This document shows, one piece after another, positions 1 through 15,300 of a stretch of 64,000 nucleotides of DNA; the first letter of the stretch is position 1, and every line of letters starts with the position of its first letter. This DNA is from Rhopalosiphum padi (Eukaryota > Arthropoda > Insecta > Hemiptera > Aphididae). A program made the position numbers and the translations under genes. The DNA lies in contig NC_083597.1 of NCBI RefSeq assembly GCF_020882245.1, forward strand, positions 88,576,152-88,640,151, given 5' to 3'. The notes under the pieces are model-generated. The model saw only the letters and a program-made list of their open reading frames with translations, did no database searches and was not told the origin of the DNA.

Positions 1-214
1 GAAATTATATAATTTTTTTTTTCAAAACGTTAATAGATTTTGAAATAATTGATATTGTTCGATACAAGAATCACTCAGTATATAATATGTGTCACGTGTA
101 TTTGCAAATTCAGTATAATACAGGATACAGATCTGCAAAAAATTTGAAACTATAACAATACTTTATATCCTTTTTTTAATCAACTCATATGTGTTTGTTG
201 TTATTGTGTTATAG
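1..214 (+). other. 3' part of an upstream intron of the DIP-like gene
   Basis: AT-rich sequence ending in a pyrimidine-containing stretch and the acceptor ttatag just before position 215. It is inferred to be the tail of the intron that follows the leader exon(s), because the first visible exon starts inside a codon. No other feature was seen. Confidence 0.7.
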
Positions 215-330
215 ACGTGCAAAAGGATGGACCAGAGCCAGAGTTTTTGAATCCCATGGAAAATGTCACTGTCGCTTTGGGGCGGGAAGCGATTTTGGTG
301 TGTTCCGTGAAAAACATCGGAGAACACAAA
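215..330 (+). CDS. DIP-like gene, exon 1 of window (first half of Ig1)
   Basis: The acceptor tatag at 210-214 and donor gtaagt at 331-336 bound a 116-nt exon. Its first two bases finish a codon begun in an upstream exon (phase 1) and it ends on a whole codon (phase 0). It encodes residues 1-39, including PEFLNPMENVTV, GREAILVC and SVKNIGEHK: the A-C strands of a V-type Ig domain with the first core cysteine (C30). NVT at 17-19 is an N-glycosylation sequon. The short acidic/proline start (DGPEPEF) probably lies just after the signal peptide. Confidence 0.88.
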
Positions 331-3300
331 GTAAGTTTGGACAAAAACAAACAATCTTGTTGCTTATTAGTTACTATAATAGGTACTCACATAAAATATA
401 TATATATATGATGTTAAACAAACCATTAGAGAATTATAAACGATATAGTATTTATTTATTCACATAAAACAATAGATATATTATGTGAATAAGTTGATTA
501 TTCAATTTAGGTTTTTCTACCTGCTAATAATATATTTATAAGTCGTAGTCGATTATTATGGATATGAAATTGTGTCTACAGGAGTTTTAATTTTTTATGG
601 TAATACACGCTTTTATGACGTAGAGACATGTGATAAGTATTACAAATAAGCCGACTAAAAAACACGCACAGAAAAACAAGTGACAACGTTAAATTTAATT
701 ATTATATACACTTTGAATGTACGCATCTTGCGGGTTTTGAATTTATTTTCACGTAAATAATAAAAACATAATATTATATCGTCTTCATTTAGTAAAATTA
801 AAATTTTAAAACCGCAAGTACTACCGGTAGATGTTGTAGTTGTAGTAGATGTTTCATAAAATAATATTATTTTTATATAAAAATAACCCATGTCTCTATA
901 TTGTTATGCCAACGTTATAATAATATGTTTTTTTTTTTATCGACATAAAATTAACCATTTTTCAATAATGTAATTCGAAAATAGAACACAATAATGGGAC
1001 AACTACAGTCGTTTTAACGACTATGATAATATATTATATTTATACATTTGTAAATTTCCATTTTTGCAATATTTATTTCCGTTGATATCGCTGGTTTTAT
1101 TATCCGAATATATATATATAGATATGAAAACTGTTATTATAACTGTAATAATTATGATAAGACATGTATTCTAATAAAATATCACTTTTTAATTTAATAT
1201 CAGTGGTTGTTGGACGTTTGGGAATTAAGGGTCATAAACTGTCCAATTCGTTATATAAAACCTTCTCATTTATCTTATTTTCTCTTTCCACATTTATTTC
1301 CCTAGAGTTGTTTTATATAATTAAATTCATACAGACTTGCAATGAAACTCTAAATAGAAAATTAATTATTTAATTATTTATATAAATACGTAAAATATAA
1401 AAAAAATATTTACTAAAAATCTATAAATATATTAATTTAATTGATTATTTTCCATATCGTAATCGTATATCAGATACATACATGATTATATTGGTAAAAA
1501 CTTATAAAAATAAAACGAATAGTATTCTTATACATTTGTACATAAAATGTACGATCTTAATATTTGTTTATTTGGGAATAAATAAACTCAGTGTATTTTT
1601 TTATACTTATTCTAGTTTTTTTAGTGATTTTGAACTTTATGTTTACTTTCCTGGTAAAAGTTATAAATGTTATTTAATAGTTGACCACAAAAATTCGTTA
1701 TCGGTATGAATTTGAATATAATTAACAGTTCACCAATAATATTGACGGATATACGATAGGTAATGTATATTAAACTTTACGTAAAATTTAATTACAATTT
1801 TTTTAATTAAATTATTATGTTATTTAAAATTGAATATTGATGTGATTTAATACTTTATAATAATTACTAAAAAAAATAATAATACTAATAATAAATAATA
1901 TACACTATAATAAAAGTTACCTGGAAAACTGTGTAGTATTTTTAGTTTCTATGAGAAGCGATGAATGTATTGGTTTTATTAGTATCTACCTATATATGTA
2001 ATGCAACCCTATTTTCATGGGTTGGTAATTATTTTATATTTACACCGTACGTCATGGTAGATTATAATGTTTTTATTATTTTACATCTGCAGTAAAAATA
2101 TCGGGAAAAAAATGATTTTCGTGAAAGCTAATTATTAAGCATACGCTTTTTTTTATATAACAATTGTGGATCACCTGCAGTTTACCGTTTTAACAAATTC
2201 TTCAAGCAATGGTGGAGGGGTGTTAATTGTGGACTGACAGCGCCGCGAGGACGATTCAGATAATATTCGCGGCCCCCTACAGCAATATAGTGTCTTCGCC
2301 ACCGTTTAACATCGAATTGGGGGTGGATGTGGTGCACGAAAAGGATAAGAAGGATCGTCGGGTGTTCGGAATGATATAACAATAATGCTCCGAGTGTCGC
2401 TCGTAATATTATACACACACAGTTGGTTGACTCTGCGAAGTTTCAAGACACGTGTTGATCGTTATTTTATTTGTTTATTTTATTATTTTTTTTTTATTGA
2501 TAAACACATAATATTACAATTATGTCACCACCAGCCAGTCACATACCTTTAGGGACGGTTTTTTTTTCGCCGACCGCTCGTACTCGGAAAACCCTCTCTC
2601 CCGTCGACAAACGCGCTTCTAATAATAATACTTATAAAACGTCATATTTATTTGATCTTTTATCGCGTATTGCAGCGCCCGCGGGTAATCCGCCGGTCAA
2701 CCGTCGTGCGAAACCGTTGTGTTTGTATTCCGTGCATTATTGTCACGCACACGACGTTTTTATGGTAAACAATAGAATTCGGTACCGGGTTATGGAATAA
2801 TTAAAAAAAAATAATAATAATACATTAATATTATATACGCTTGTTTGAGCGTTTCTTGAGTTCGTTGAATATAAAAGACGGCGAGCTCAATGCCCGCACT
2901 CTTGCAGTGACGTTTAATTATAAATTTATGTTTTCCGTCCGTTTGAAGGCAATGTCACGGGAATGACTGATAATTTAGTAGGATTGTTTGGGTTCGTTTT
3001 GAATTAAACATCTCATGAAATTCTAGAAATAAATAATTATAAGCTGAGCAGTGATTTGTCAAAAATAAAATTGATAAAACTATTGCACGAGTATTTTATA
3101 CTATACATAATATAATATACTTATTATATAACTTTTTTCTTCGTACTCGTTGTATATATATACACATTTTAAATATTCTCATCGACATTGTGAGACGTTT
3201 ATGATAATTAATAATATTATTAACTAAATTAACTTTTCATAGCGTTATCAACCGAGTTGACACTTCAATATAATTAATTGTTTATTTCATCGTAATTGAA

Positions 3301-6300
3301 AAAAAATATATACCAACTACCTTCTGTCCCAGTAAATGGTGCAAACATAATGTCTCAGATGTTCATTATCATATTTATAAGTTTATAACCATCGCAATTT
3401 TAATTCTAAAAAATATATAACTGTTTTTAATATCTTAGAATCTATTTTACCATTTATATTTTATGTTCTTTGTTACTCGAATAGTTATATTTTATTTTTA
3501 CTTCAGTAAACTCCTCGGTTTTTCTTTTGCTCAAAATATCTTTAAAAAAAAAAAATATTGTGTGTCTCTTATATTCCTGATTTATTTTAATTGTTTTGTA
3601 TTTTCCCTGAATATATTACGTTATATACTTGTATTATTGAAAACATAGATTTTAATCGGTAGACAGTATGGTTCTTTAGAATACTATTAATATACAAACT
3701 AGTGCAATTAAGATTCGTAAGTATTAGTATATTTATATAAATTGTATATAGATTGTAAATTTTCTTAAATAATAAAAAAAAAAAAAGTATTAGTATACAA
3801 TTTTTTATTATTCAAATCGAAATATAAAATTTGTATTTAATATTTACTTACGGGTATATTATAATGGATTATATTATTATATAGTTAAAATTCACAAAAT
3901 TTTAATTTAAAAATTATTTATATTTTAATAAAATAAAATGAATGTATGTAAATGAAAATAATAACTAACACTAAAAATTACTTTAAAATTGTTTAAAAAT
4001 TAGCAAACATTTGAAATTTTTCCTTTTAACCAAGTATTAACAGTTGAATACTCGAAAATCATAATATAAAATGCTATAGTAAAAATAAAAGCTTTTCAAA
4101 ATAAAATGAAAACATGTCTAAATTCAGTCAGTAATATAAGCAAATCGAAATTCGATTACCATCCGGTGAATAACTGCTGAGTTCTGCCAAAAATCTTATG
4201 CTGACAAAATCACAGCCACAATGCGATTATTTTCAAGGATGAACGATGATGATATTGTCTCTCAAATATTCAAATATAGAGCAGGTATTGAGTTTATAGA
4301 TATTTATGAAAAATTCTCATCGTAATAATTAAATTATCATTATTATACTAAAACGTTTTGAATACACTACTGCTATGAACATTGGGAAGGATAAAAAAAG
4401 TTCACCATAGAAAAACTACGTTCCGCAGTTCTGACGTATTTGATTTCTGATACTTAGGAAAATTATGTGGTTAGAACAAAGTTAAAAATTTTAACTATCG
4501 AGCACATATAATTCACTATTATTTGACAAAACATTAACATTTAATATATTAAATATAAAACGGAAATTAAGTTTAAAAAATATAAAATTATTTTCATATT
4601 TATTTTAAAGTATAATATTATATTATAAATAATATCCAAGTTTTGAATTATACGTTTAATTTTAAGTATATTGTCATCATAGTAATTAATTAGGTGTTTT
4701 AATATCAAAGATTTGGATTAGGTTAGGTTAGCATTATAATATAACTGTTATTATATTTCGTTCAAACTATAATAATTAATACATTATTCTGTGTTTTTTT
4801 TACATTTACTTAAAATATTTACACAATAAATAAGTTATTTTATCATATAATAACAATTGAAACTACTGCTTTTGATAGTAATTGAATGTAATATTTTTGC
4901 CATTTAATTTGCAGTCAATATACACTTCAGTTAATTTTAAATTCAAAGTGGACTGAAAAATGTAATTACAGTGTTACAATTATGTGCATTTCTCGGAAAA
5001 CGTTTTCTAATATAATCAAATTGATCAAAGAATTTTAAAAGGTACTCATACGGATTGAAAATTTGATACTCATAATGAACTCTACAAAACAGCAATTAAT
5101 AAAACACATCAGTCATAAAAATTTTCAAAAGCATAAAACAATTATTAAACAATAAGCAATTAATATAATATGTTTTCAAACAAGCTTTGTTAAACTTTGA
5201 GGACCTCCACAAAAACAAGCTATAATAGTTATAAAACTACATTATAGCAATACGACCAACTCCATAATGTTAATTTTTTTTTTTTTTAATTTATAAATCA
5301 CGATTTGGGCTTAAATCTTTATAAAATCAACTTTTAATACGAAAGACCATAAACAGTAATTGTTTTTTAACAAGATTCAGTGCACATAGTATATATATAT
5401 AATATATAGTATAAGCTAATGCAATTTAATACCATATGAAACATTTTATATGGTCATGCAAAAGTCCATATAGTTTCATTATGTCACCTTGTTTTATCAC
5501 TTTGTTTAAATTTTAATTTGCTTATTATCGTGTATTATATTGAATACAATATATTTTACCCTATGTAGTCAAATATATTTAAAGAATAATATTTATATAT
5601 AATGTATGAAAGCCATTATAAATGTATAATAACCATTATTAATTATTACCTTAGTATATAATTTATATAATGTTATAAATATAGGTAATTATTACTATTA
5701 CAATTTTTAGCTTTAAAAACGAATATCACAAGGGCGGTTGTATTTTTACATATCTGTACTGACCATAATGTATATTATACTATTATATAAATTGCAAGTA
5801 CAATTATGTTTTATGTAATTTTATAGATTTCTTCTGTATATTACTCAAGTCTATTAAATAACTGCTTATTCATCTAAAACACTTGAGTCAGTTGCGGGCT
5901 ATTCTCCAAACAACCATGTGATTTTCCCGTGCAAATATTGTGCAAAAATGTTTAAAATACCTCACGTTTTCTGATCATTTTCACTTACTTTTATCGACAA
6001 ACAAAGAGGTAGCAACATCGAAATATAAAGGAGTCTCTCCTGTAAGGCCATTGTGTAGAGCATACGCGTTTTGAATACGAAATCCGATTGGCAGAAGTCC
6101 GCTGTACGGACGAAAGATGGACAAAGTAATTTTTGAACCCAATAACACAACTGTCGAACAACATAAAATGTATACCTACATAAAATAAGTTTGTATTTTT
6201 TTAGAATCATATTTTTATTTTTAAATTGTCTAAGTTCGAACATGTATTTTGTTACGTTTTTTTTTTTTTTTAAAGTATACATTTTGATTTAAATATTTAC

Positions 6301-9300
6301 ACTACAGTACAACAATTTTAGTTTGTAACAAATTGTTTGTAATTTCGGGTCGCTAGTTTGTTAACCATTGGTATTTATAAGTCCTTATGTAGGTAGTGGA
6401 TTATTGATTATAATATACCAAGGGCATCATCCAGTTATTCGCCTAAGATTTATAGAATATGTCTCGTAAAAACTGCCAACCATAGTTAAATTATTAATTT
6501 CATCTATTTTTTTTTTATTTTATTCAACATAATGACCAATATTTGTTTAGAATCATTTGATTAATTTTTCAATATTCACGTTATTAGGGAAGCGTAAGTG
6601 TAAAAAAAATGAATTCACACTGGATTCTGTATTATGGGATAGCCGGTACTGCGTTTAAACTGACGATAACAACACTACCGCCCTAGTGCGAATTCTATGA
6701 CACCCCATTTTAGACTGTTTACGTATTATTATTATTATTATTATTTTTGAATCAACAGTAAAATAAAATCGCATCGGTTTTATATTATTATATAATTTAA
6801 CAGTCGATACACACATCCTCCGCCATTGTTTCATTTGTCGTCATGCGTATAACACACACACACACATGGAATGTAAATGTATTACGTATACATTTTAAAT
6901 TGTTATTTATGTTTTGTTTCAATTTATATGACTAAATTGTTGGCAAAAAACTGAATGTGAAAAAATAGAATTTACAAAATGTTTTTCCGCATTCTCGAAA
7001 CACAAGTGTACATATTATAGTTTATAAAATCGATTTTCGTGGTTTTTTTTTTAATTACACGTGATTTTTTTATGGTAAAAATCACTTTTTTAACTTTTAC
7101 AGTGCGTATTTTATACTTGTATATACCTATTAAGATGAATAAAATATGGTAATTATACAATTCATCCGTAAGATCGGCTGCTAAATACTTTTAATGCTAT
7201 TAGCATTTCATATTGTGTGAAGTCGTTTTTTTTTTATTTTTCGAGCTTCAATAATAATATAATATTGTAGATACTAAGAATTCGTATTTTCAAATAGGTT
7301 TAAACTTGAGCAGATACCACTAGCTGTTTGTGATACGCTGGCACATTTATCACAACTACTTGAAATTACCTAAGAAGCCAATCTAATTAATTTTGTATAT
7401 TAACATTGTGTGCGTAGTATATCTATGCGCAAGCTGTTGAGTATTTTATGTATAACTAATTATACATTTTAAATTGCATTAATAGTTATAATATTTGATT
7501 TATTACAAGCATAATACTTAACATTGTATTTTCCACTTGCATAATTGCATGCGATACGAATGTGACACCCCTTCTCCCCCACCACCAACCAAAAATTATA
7601 TAAATTAATGCAATTTATGATTTAGTTTTAATTAATATTAGCAATTATTATCACGACTATATACGTAGTATACCGTTATTTGTATTAAATACAATTTATC
7701 TTCTAAAAGTACACTACACGACTTGTATGATTCATTGCTGAATACTATTTCAATTGATATCAATAGGCACGCACATTTGATAAATAAATTATTGCCAACA
7801 TTTACATTATTCGTACAGTGCAGTATTGTAATTAGTGTACTAATGTACCAGAACTCTAATAATTGTTTTTCGTAACTCGATGTTGTATTATACCATGCCT
7901 AATAGCCTTTGACGATTATTAAATTTAAAATCGGAAGAAAAACGATATTAATAGATAATACCCGCCATAATGTGACGTGGAAAAAACACCATAAAACAGT
8001 TTTTAAGAACAATTAATACGGTTTTATGCATTTCATATTTTTACAATTTCGAATTTTACTACGTCAACAACGCTTAACGACAAACACTACAATACACACG
8101 ACCAACTACCATCGGAGTGACGAACGCGAGTGAGACTATCGTCAGCGTCACAACCCGTTCAATAGAGCCAAAACGATCGGACATAATAAGTTCACTGAAA
8201 TTCACAATAGCACATATTATATTAAATACAGTGGAACCTCGATAAGTCGAAATTCAAGAGAAATGCAATTTTTTCGACTTATCAAGGTTTCGACTTACTA
8301 AGGTTTTCGAAAAAAAATTCCACTTAAAGAGTTTTTTAAATGTATGTATGTATTAAAGTTTTAAGTAGTAGTATTATATACAACGTAAAAAAATGTGATT
8401 ATGTAGGTTATTTAATTACCTATAAAATAATAAAATTATCGGGACGGACAAGCCGTTTAGACAAATGTTTATAAAGCTATCCGTCATTATCCGTTTATAT
8501 TCGGAGCACAAAATGTTCGAGTTATCTATAATTTTTTTTTCGAGTAATCGAGGTTTTCAGAATTTTTTTCGACTTATTAAGGGTTTCGACTTTTCGAGGT
8601 TCTACTGTAACTGTACCATTCATATAAATCTTTAAAAATTTCTCACGATAAAAACCGTGTTTACAGTGATGTCGAGCGATGACGACCGTTGAGTTCGCAA
8701 CGGCTTATTAACTGATAAAACAAATAATTTTCGGAAGACACGTGCCTTTTCGAATGTGCTACACACCGGAAGGTTCAAACAAAATATATCCTTTGAAACA
8801 GTTGTCACAGTTGCACGGTCTTCGCGACACTGTCGTCGTGCGTAAGCTGTACGGTGCGAGGCGCAGGATGAATATTTTGTATTTAAGATATTTTGTTTGA
8901 CGTTCGTCCGCGATTCAAATATTCAATTAACGCGTGTTTGGTATTTTATTATAACCACTTCTGCATTAGACTATAATATTATAATCATTATAATCCATAG
9001 TTGTAGGTAATTCAATACCCACTCGTCGGCGACAGCGGGCGCTTTGACTATTTTAGAGTACGCGATTTCGGAACGCTCGAAACGTCTGAAGTAAAGAGGA
9101 CGGCGTGCATTAACGTTCGTTTTTGTGATTTAAACAGTTTTGTTCGCATAATTAATGTGGTTACCTAATATTTTTGGTACTCACCTCTTGACGTGTTCAC
9201 CGTGAAAAGCTATTAATTGATCTACATAGATGTTACGATTGATAAGTCGATTTCAAACAAATTAATCAGAGTGAAATATCATATTATTGTAATATCAAAT

Positions 9301-12300
9301 GCCGTTTCGCGTATTTATTTAATTAAAAATAAATAACAACGAAGTGGGTAATGAAAAAGCAAAAAAAAAAAAAAACAATTTATTGTTATTTTACAGACGC
9401 TGCATAATAATAAGCTAAATGTTTTCGTGTAAAATGTTGTATACGTTTTTAGCAACACAATACACCACTCTAATAAACATTAAACATTAAAATATCGTAG
9501 AAACGTACGCGTTTAAGCGTTAATTCATAATTTTGAGTGTGAGGGGTGCATTACTGAAAAGTATTAAGAATTGTGGACCATTTTAATGTTCCCGTTTCAA
9601 ACGCAGTTACTCTTAATTCATCTATATATTTATATTAAGTATTGTGCGTGTTGGTAAAAAACAAGTGACGAGAAAAAAATTGTTTACAGCAAAAGCTCAT
9701 CAAAATTGAATAAAAACAATTTCATATTAACAAAAATATGAAAACAGAAATGAAATAGGTAATAAAAAATATTACTATAGTAGGGTGGTTTTTATGCTTC
9801 GTTATATTATATTCTACTAAGTGGGCCTATATAGTACGTAAGCTATAAAATGTATACTATTTGTATTTGTGCGTTTATAAAGTTAAAGTAAATGGTAAAC
9901 GGTACTTTCGGTAACAAATTTACAACGAAAAGTCGTAGCCAATTCAAATGTCTATTTAAAATATACTTAGTTACGGCTTAAAAATTATTTGTCTGCAACA
10001 GTTGAATTCGTGATATTATTATAATTTTACATATTTTATAAAATGATAGGCACAATAAAATAAAGTAACGTGCTATAAACAAATAATGTTCAAGGTGATG
10101 CGAACAAAATATTGAAAAATAAAAAAATACTCCATGTTAATATTATATTCTCATAATAACGTGACTGGTCATATATTAGTATTAAAAGTAGGTATAATTG
10201 CAACAGTTATCGAGACTTATAAAGTTAAAAATGTTTGTTCACTTTCGCCAAAGACGTAATCGTGGTAAATGTTTATTGTTCTCTAGACAATGATAAATAT
10301 AAGGTAAATAAAAGAAAATAATATTTAATATATTTTTCATTATTAAAATTCACTGTGAAAGGCAAATTCCTTTTGTTTGGTAGTAGATTATATAGAATCA
10401 ATAACAACTGGACCAATTTTCACGAAAGTTTCAGAGATTTAATTTGGATATATCAGAAAAGTTTAGACAGCAATATTAACTACGATAAAAAAATATACTA
10501 TTGCAATATCAAATCTGCTGTAAGCAGATTTCCCATCTCAGTGTAATTAGTTCGCGATTCGATATATACACTGATGTCAATTTGTACGTGAACTGAAGCA
10601 CTAAAACAAAGATGCGCGTATACGTATAATGCAATGTTTTATATATTTTTTTAATTTATCCAAAATGTTATTTATACGTATTAAAATTGAATACATTTAT
10701 TTATATTTATACCAATTATCAAAATAGAACTAAACTTAATAGAAATGTTATAATTGTTATAGTTACAAAGTTACGAAAGCCAATAGTATTTAACGAAACA
10801 CATACAAACAAGATAAAGTTTATATTATTTCTTAAAACTGTAATTATCATACATTATTGTATCTAAACATTATAATTACCAATGCTGAAAATCGTGTATT
10901 TTGTTATAATCTAAACATAATAACATTCTATTTAAATGAGTTCCTTAAATTACAAACTCGTAATATATACATTTTAAAGTATATTATTTTATTGACATTT
11001 AGCTTTCATCTACCAAAAAATTAATAGCTTTTATAAAATACACAACGACCTGGAATTGAATTAAAGCAGTGATTTATCATTTAATTCGACGTGCCCGTAC
11101 TCAAAGCCCAATTTATTGCAGAGCGACAACTTATTTTCCATTTCGATTACTGCAAAATAATCGCGTTCCACTTAAAATCAAAAAAAAATAAAAAATAAAA
11201 CTATAATATTATCACTTATGTGACTGTAATATTATTGTTTTATGTGACTAATATAATATGTCTATTTGTTTTTTTTTTGTATTAAAGGTGGGCTGGTTAA
11301 AAGCAGAAGACCAAACCATATTGAGTTTACACGAACGTGTAGTTACGGAAAACCGAAGGATAGACATAGATGTGGATAACAACACATATTGGAGACTCAA
11401 AATTCGGCAACTGCAAAGATCCGACAAAGGATGTTATATGTGTCAAATCAACACGAACGTCATGAAGAAACAAATTGGTTGTGTTGACGTAAAAGGTAAT
11501 TGTTGATGGTTTATCTTTTATGTTTATATCACAACTCGAATAATTAATAATTTAAAACAATTAAAAATAACTCATGAATCATTTTTAAACTGTGAAAAAT
11601 AAAAAAAAATTGTAATAACATAATGTACCTATACATGATAGCCGGTAGCTATGATTATATGAATAATATAGAAATTATAATATTGAATTCGAATCTATGT
11701 TGTAGTATATTATGAGTATACGTATAGAAACTATTATATGATATTATTTTAGACGTTTAATTTAGATTTTTCAACTCCTTAGTCATATTGCAATATAATA
11801 TTATATATTTTAGTTAGTTCTGAGTATTTTTTGTTTGAAAATAATATGCGATTACTCTACTTAATAGTTACAACTATTTTTGTTTAACAAAATGTTCGTA
11901 TTTTTTTTTATATAATTTATATTTATGTCTCGGTTTGGTAATTTATATTAAATTAGTGAGGTGTAGGCGATGTTATATAATATTTGCTATGGCAAATATT
12001 TCAACTATTTGATTATATACATATATATATAAAAATTGTGATGATACTCCCAAAAATATATTCAAGTAATGTTTATTATAATATTAACTGTACAATATTT
12101 TCCGGCGGAAATACACATTGAATTTTAATGTCATTAGTTTTTTGTCTAGGATATTGGTTTAATCATTTATTAGTTTTAATTTTCGTTACGTTGGCCATTT
12201 CGCGTCGGCCAACACTCCTATTGATTATAATTTTCGGGGGGGAAAAAAATTCCAAACACGACGTTTAATTATTTATTACTGCAGTTGTTGAAACCATAAA

Positions 12301-15300
12301 AGCTTTTCAGTTATTGCGGTGTATGACAAAATTCGAGTGAGTTTATTTCTGTCTACGATTTATTTCAAATTTTGCCAATTGTCATAATATTAATGTCCCT
12401 ATTGTTAAACGGAGTTTAAAATATCATCGCCGTGGAATTACTCTGCGCGTTCCGTTGTTTACACGAAAATAATGTCAACGATCATTGATGCGCAGGCGCA
12501 GGTATATTATACATGCATAGTATAAAATATGATGTTATATTATTAGTTACGAAAAAAAAAAATAAATAAATAAATATAAATATTGGTGTTTTAAAAATGA
12601 TAAAACGATTATAGCTTCGACTAAATAGTGCTCATAAGACGTTTATTTATTTTTAATATTAAAGAAAAAAAACAACGTCATAAAATTAAAAATATAATTA
12701 TCTCGCCGGCATTTGGAAGTTCGCGCATAAAAAAATAATGTAATTATGTTTTATGAGCTATTTTGGATAACGTAAGGATGTTTTTGTTATTAGAAACTGT
12801 TAAGTTATAAATAAACCGTATTCTTTAATAATATAACAGTAAATTTAAATTTAAGTTCTTAAAAAAAAAAAAAAATCAAATTGTACGAATTATATACAGA
12901 AAACTACTTTTCGGTACTGTCGGAATCGGCGTGACAGAATACACGATGCGGTCAACTGTTGTGGCAACAGACATTTATGCGGCAGCGACCGCTGCTCTAC
13001 CTTTTCACTCATTTGTCACACTCTCTCGCAGACTTTGGTTGTAAACCATTTACCGAACGACAATAATGATAATTAATTTCGTTAAACTGTATAATATGTA
13101 TCAACATTAATAACTTAGTTGACCTAAACATTTTCTGAATTTCGTATTATTAACACCGTGCTCACGAGTTAAGATGATAATATTACAGTGATCGCCATAT
13201 ATTTATAAAGTATGATAATATTATTTTATTTTAAACAATTCTTAACGGTTATAGTCGAATTATTTGAGTATTAAATACGTAATTATTTTTTTTTTTTTTT
13301 ACGATACAAATAATATATTTTATTAATTATTAAACCAAACGATCGATTTGAAGAAAATCTAATAAAAACAATCGCATTTTCTGTTTGACCAATTGGCTAT
13401 TATATGCAACAATTATTCTCAACAGCCATATCCACTACAGGACTGAATGTGAAATGTCAAACTATAAAAATTTACGATTTCTTAGTAAAACGTTAACAAA
13501 ACAACCTGCACTTTTTCTTTTATTTAATATTCATAATATTATAACTACACCATGAACACGTGTTCAGTATACTGGCGGCGGGAACATAATATAAAACTCT
13601 ACGGGGCCATAACTGAAACAACAGTTATTTTTCCAAAGTTATTTTTGTTTTTACACCAGGTTTTGGTGAAGTTTTGGTCTCGGTTTTATTCTTGCGGCAA
13701 AAAGAAAAGGCTGTATGGCAATTATTGTCTGACAAATATTTTTACTTTCAAAGAGGTTTTTTGGCACGTACTCGAAACCCATTTCGACAAAATAACAGTC
13801 CAAGTTTACGTTTGACTTTTTTGTCATGTTTCTCATGCAAAATATTCTACGAGTTTTTTAAAATTTAATGAACTTTTTAAAGGCGGTGTTTATTTACACA
13901 CTTAAAAGATTATTAAAATATTTTCAAGTATTTTCTGTAGTCGGGCTACAGTATCTGACATCAATGATTTTTATAGATCTCTTATTTCAACTTTTATTGT
14001 GGCAACAAGACGCATTTATATTATACAAACCATAAAAAAAATAACCGCATTCAACATCCAAGCAAGTTAGTAAGTTATGACTAGGAAAATCACAATCATA
14101 ATAAAAATGTATATTATAGAGTATATAATTGACTATATTATATTATATTTCGGTCATACATGTACAATTAGAATACATTTCCGACAAAATTGAGATTCTG
14201 AAAGGAGCGATGATTATATTATATTGATTTTACAATTATGTACGTATTTTTCTGTTTGTCATATACTTTTCATGGCAATATAAATACTAGATTTTCAACT
14301 TTTAGAGAGATAGAAAATCGGATCTTGTTGGCACCATACATGTGGATTAAAACTAAACAATTTATAGAACTTTTCAAAATATTCGGAATAAATCAAAATA
14401 GAAAAAGAAAAGAGAGCCCGAAATTGTACGCAAAACAAATTTTTGACTAGATCGATTTTCTTATTTTGTTGTAATTAAAAACTAATAAGTATAGATACTT
14501 GAAATATACACCAAATATTTTATTTGGAAAAATACTCAATTTTTTTATATTTTTGATTTTTTTTTTCTGCAAATATCGATAAAAACAATTTTGCTAGATA
14601 AAAAAACATACAAATATAATACAATGTTCCTGATGATTTGTTATATCAGCCATTTAAAAATATTAAAAATAAATAATCTTATTTTTTTTGTATATTTATA
14701 ATCATTTAAAATTAATATTTCAATTAAACTCGTCGTATTCACAAAATGTTATAAATTGTACGGTATATAGGTAATTCAAAGTTTATTTTTTATGCGTAAA
14801 ACTCGAATATCTGTACTAAATAATCCGAAAAATTATAATAAATAGAGATTTATTGTCGTTTAGTTATTATAAAATTAAAATGTTAGGTACAAAATATGTA
14901 TACCATGGGTTGAAGGTGTCAATATTTTTTTGGGTACGGTGTTATGCTTAACCACGGGTTAGGTAAACATAAACTGGTGACCACCGCATACGGGATAGGT
15001 ACATAAGAAGTGGATAATCTGTTAAACTTAAATTATAGATGTTATTACGGTACAGAGTAAACATAAACGAAGAGCTTCCAGTTACTCGTTAGTTGCCAGA
15101 GTTTAAACACGGCATGTGTGTGCGGGGTTATTTAAATTTTCTGTTTACTGTACGTGATAAAACTAAAATTAACTGATATGGTTTTTCAGTGGAGTATAAG
15201 GTTTGTTTTTGTGTCGTACCGGCGCCTTTGGTGACGCGGCTATAAATTGTATAGATCATCCTCCGCACGGATCTTTATAATAGCAGAAACATGAAACCCA

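Larger units (their letters stand above)
331..11287 (+). other. Intron 1 (about 11.0 kb)
   Basis: AT-rich, GT...AG bounded. No convincing internal gene was seen; open frames are short and without recognisable domains. It holds a pogo/Tigger-like MITE (8229-8607), a possible short relic of the dispersed gattctgagcgg repeat near 1938-1980, an (AC)n run near 6852-6866, and two GC-raised patches (about 2180-2920 and 8640-9120) listed separately. Confidence 0.85.

Noticed and set aside
2522..2800. 92-codon ORF in intron 1
   Set aside because: It has an ATG start but no recognisable domain. The patch is GC-raised, which lengthens chance ORFs.
4715..4735. ttaggttaggttag, resembling the insect telomere repeat TTAGG
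   Set aside because: Only about two units are present, far too few for a telomeric or interstitial array.
13552..13868. Overlapping ORFs on both strands in intron 2
   Set aside because: Three overlapping frames of similar length without domains point to chance.
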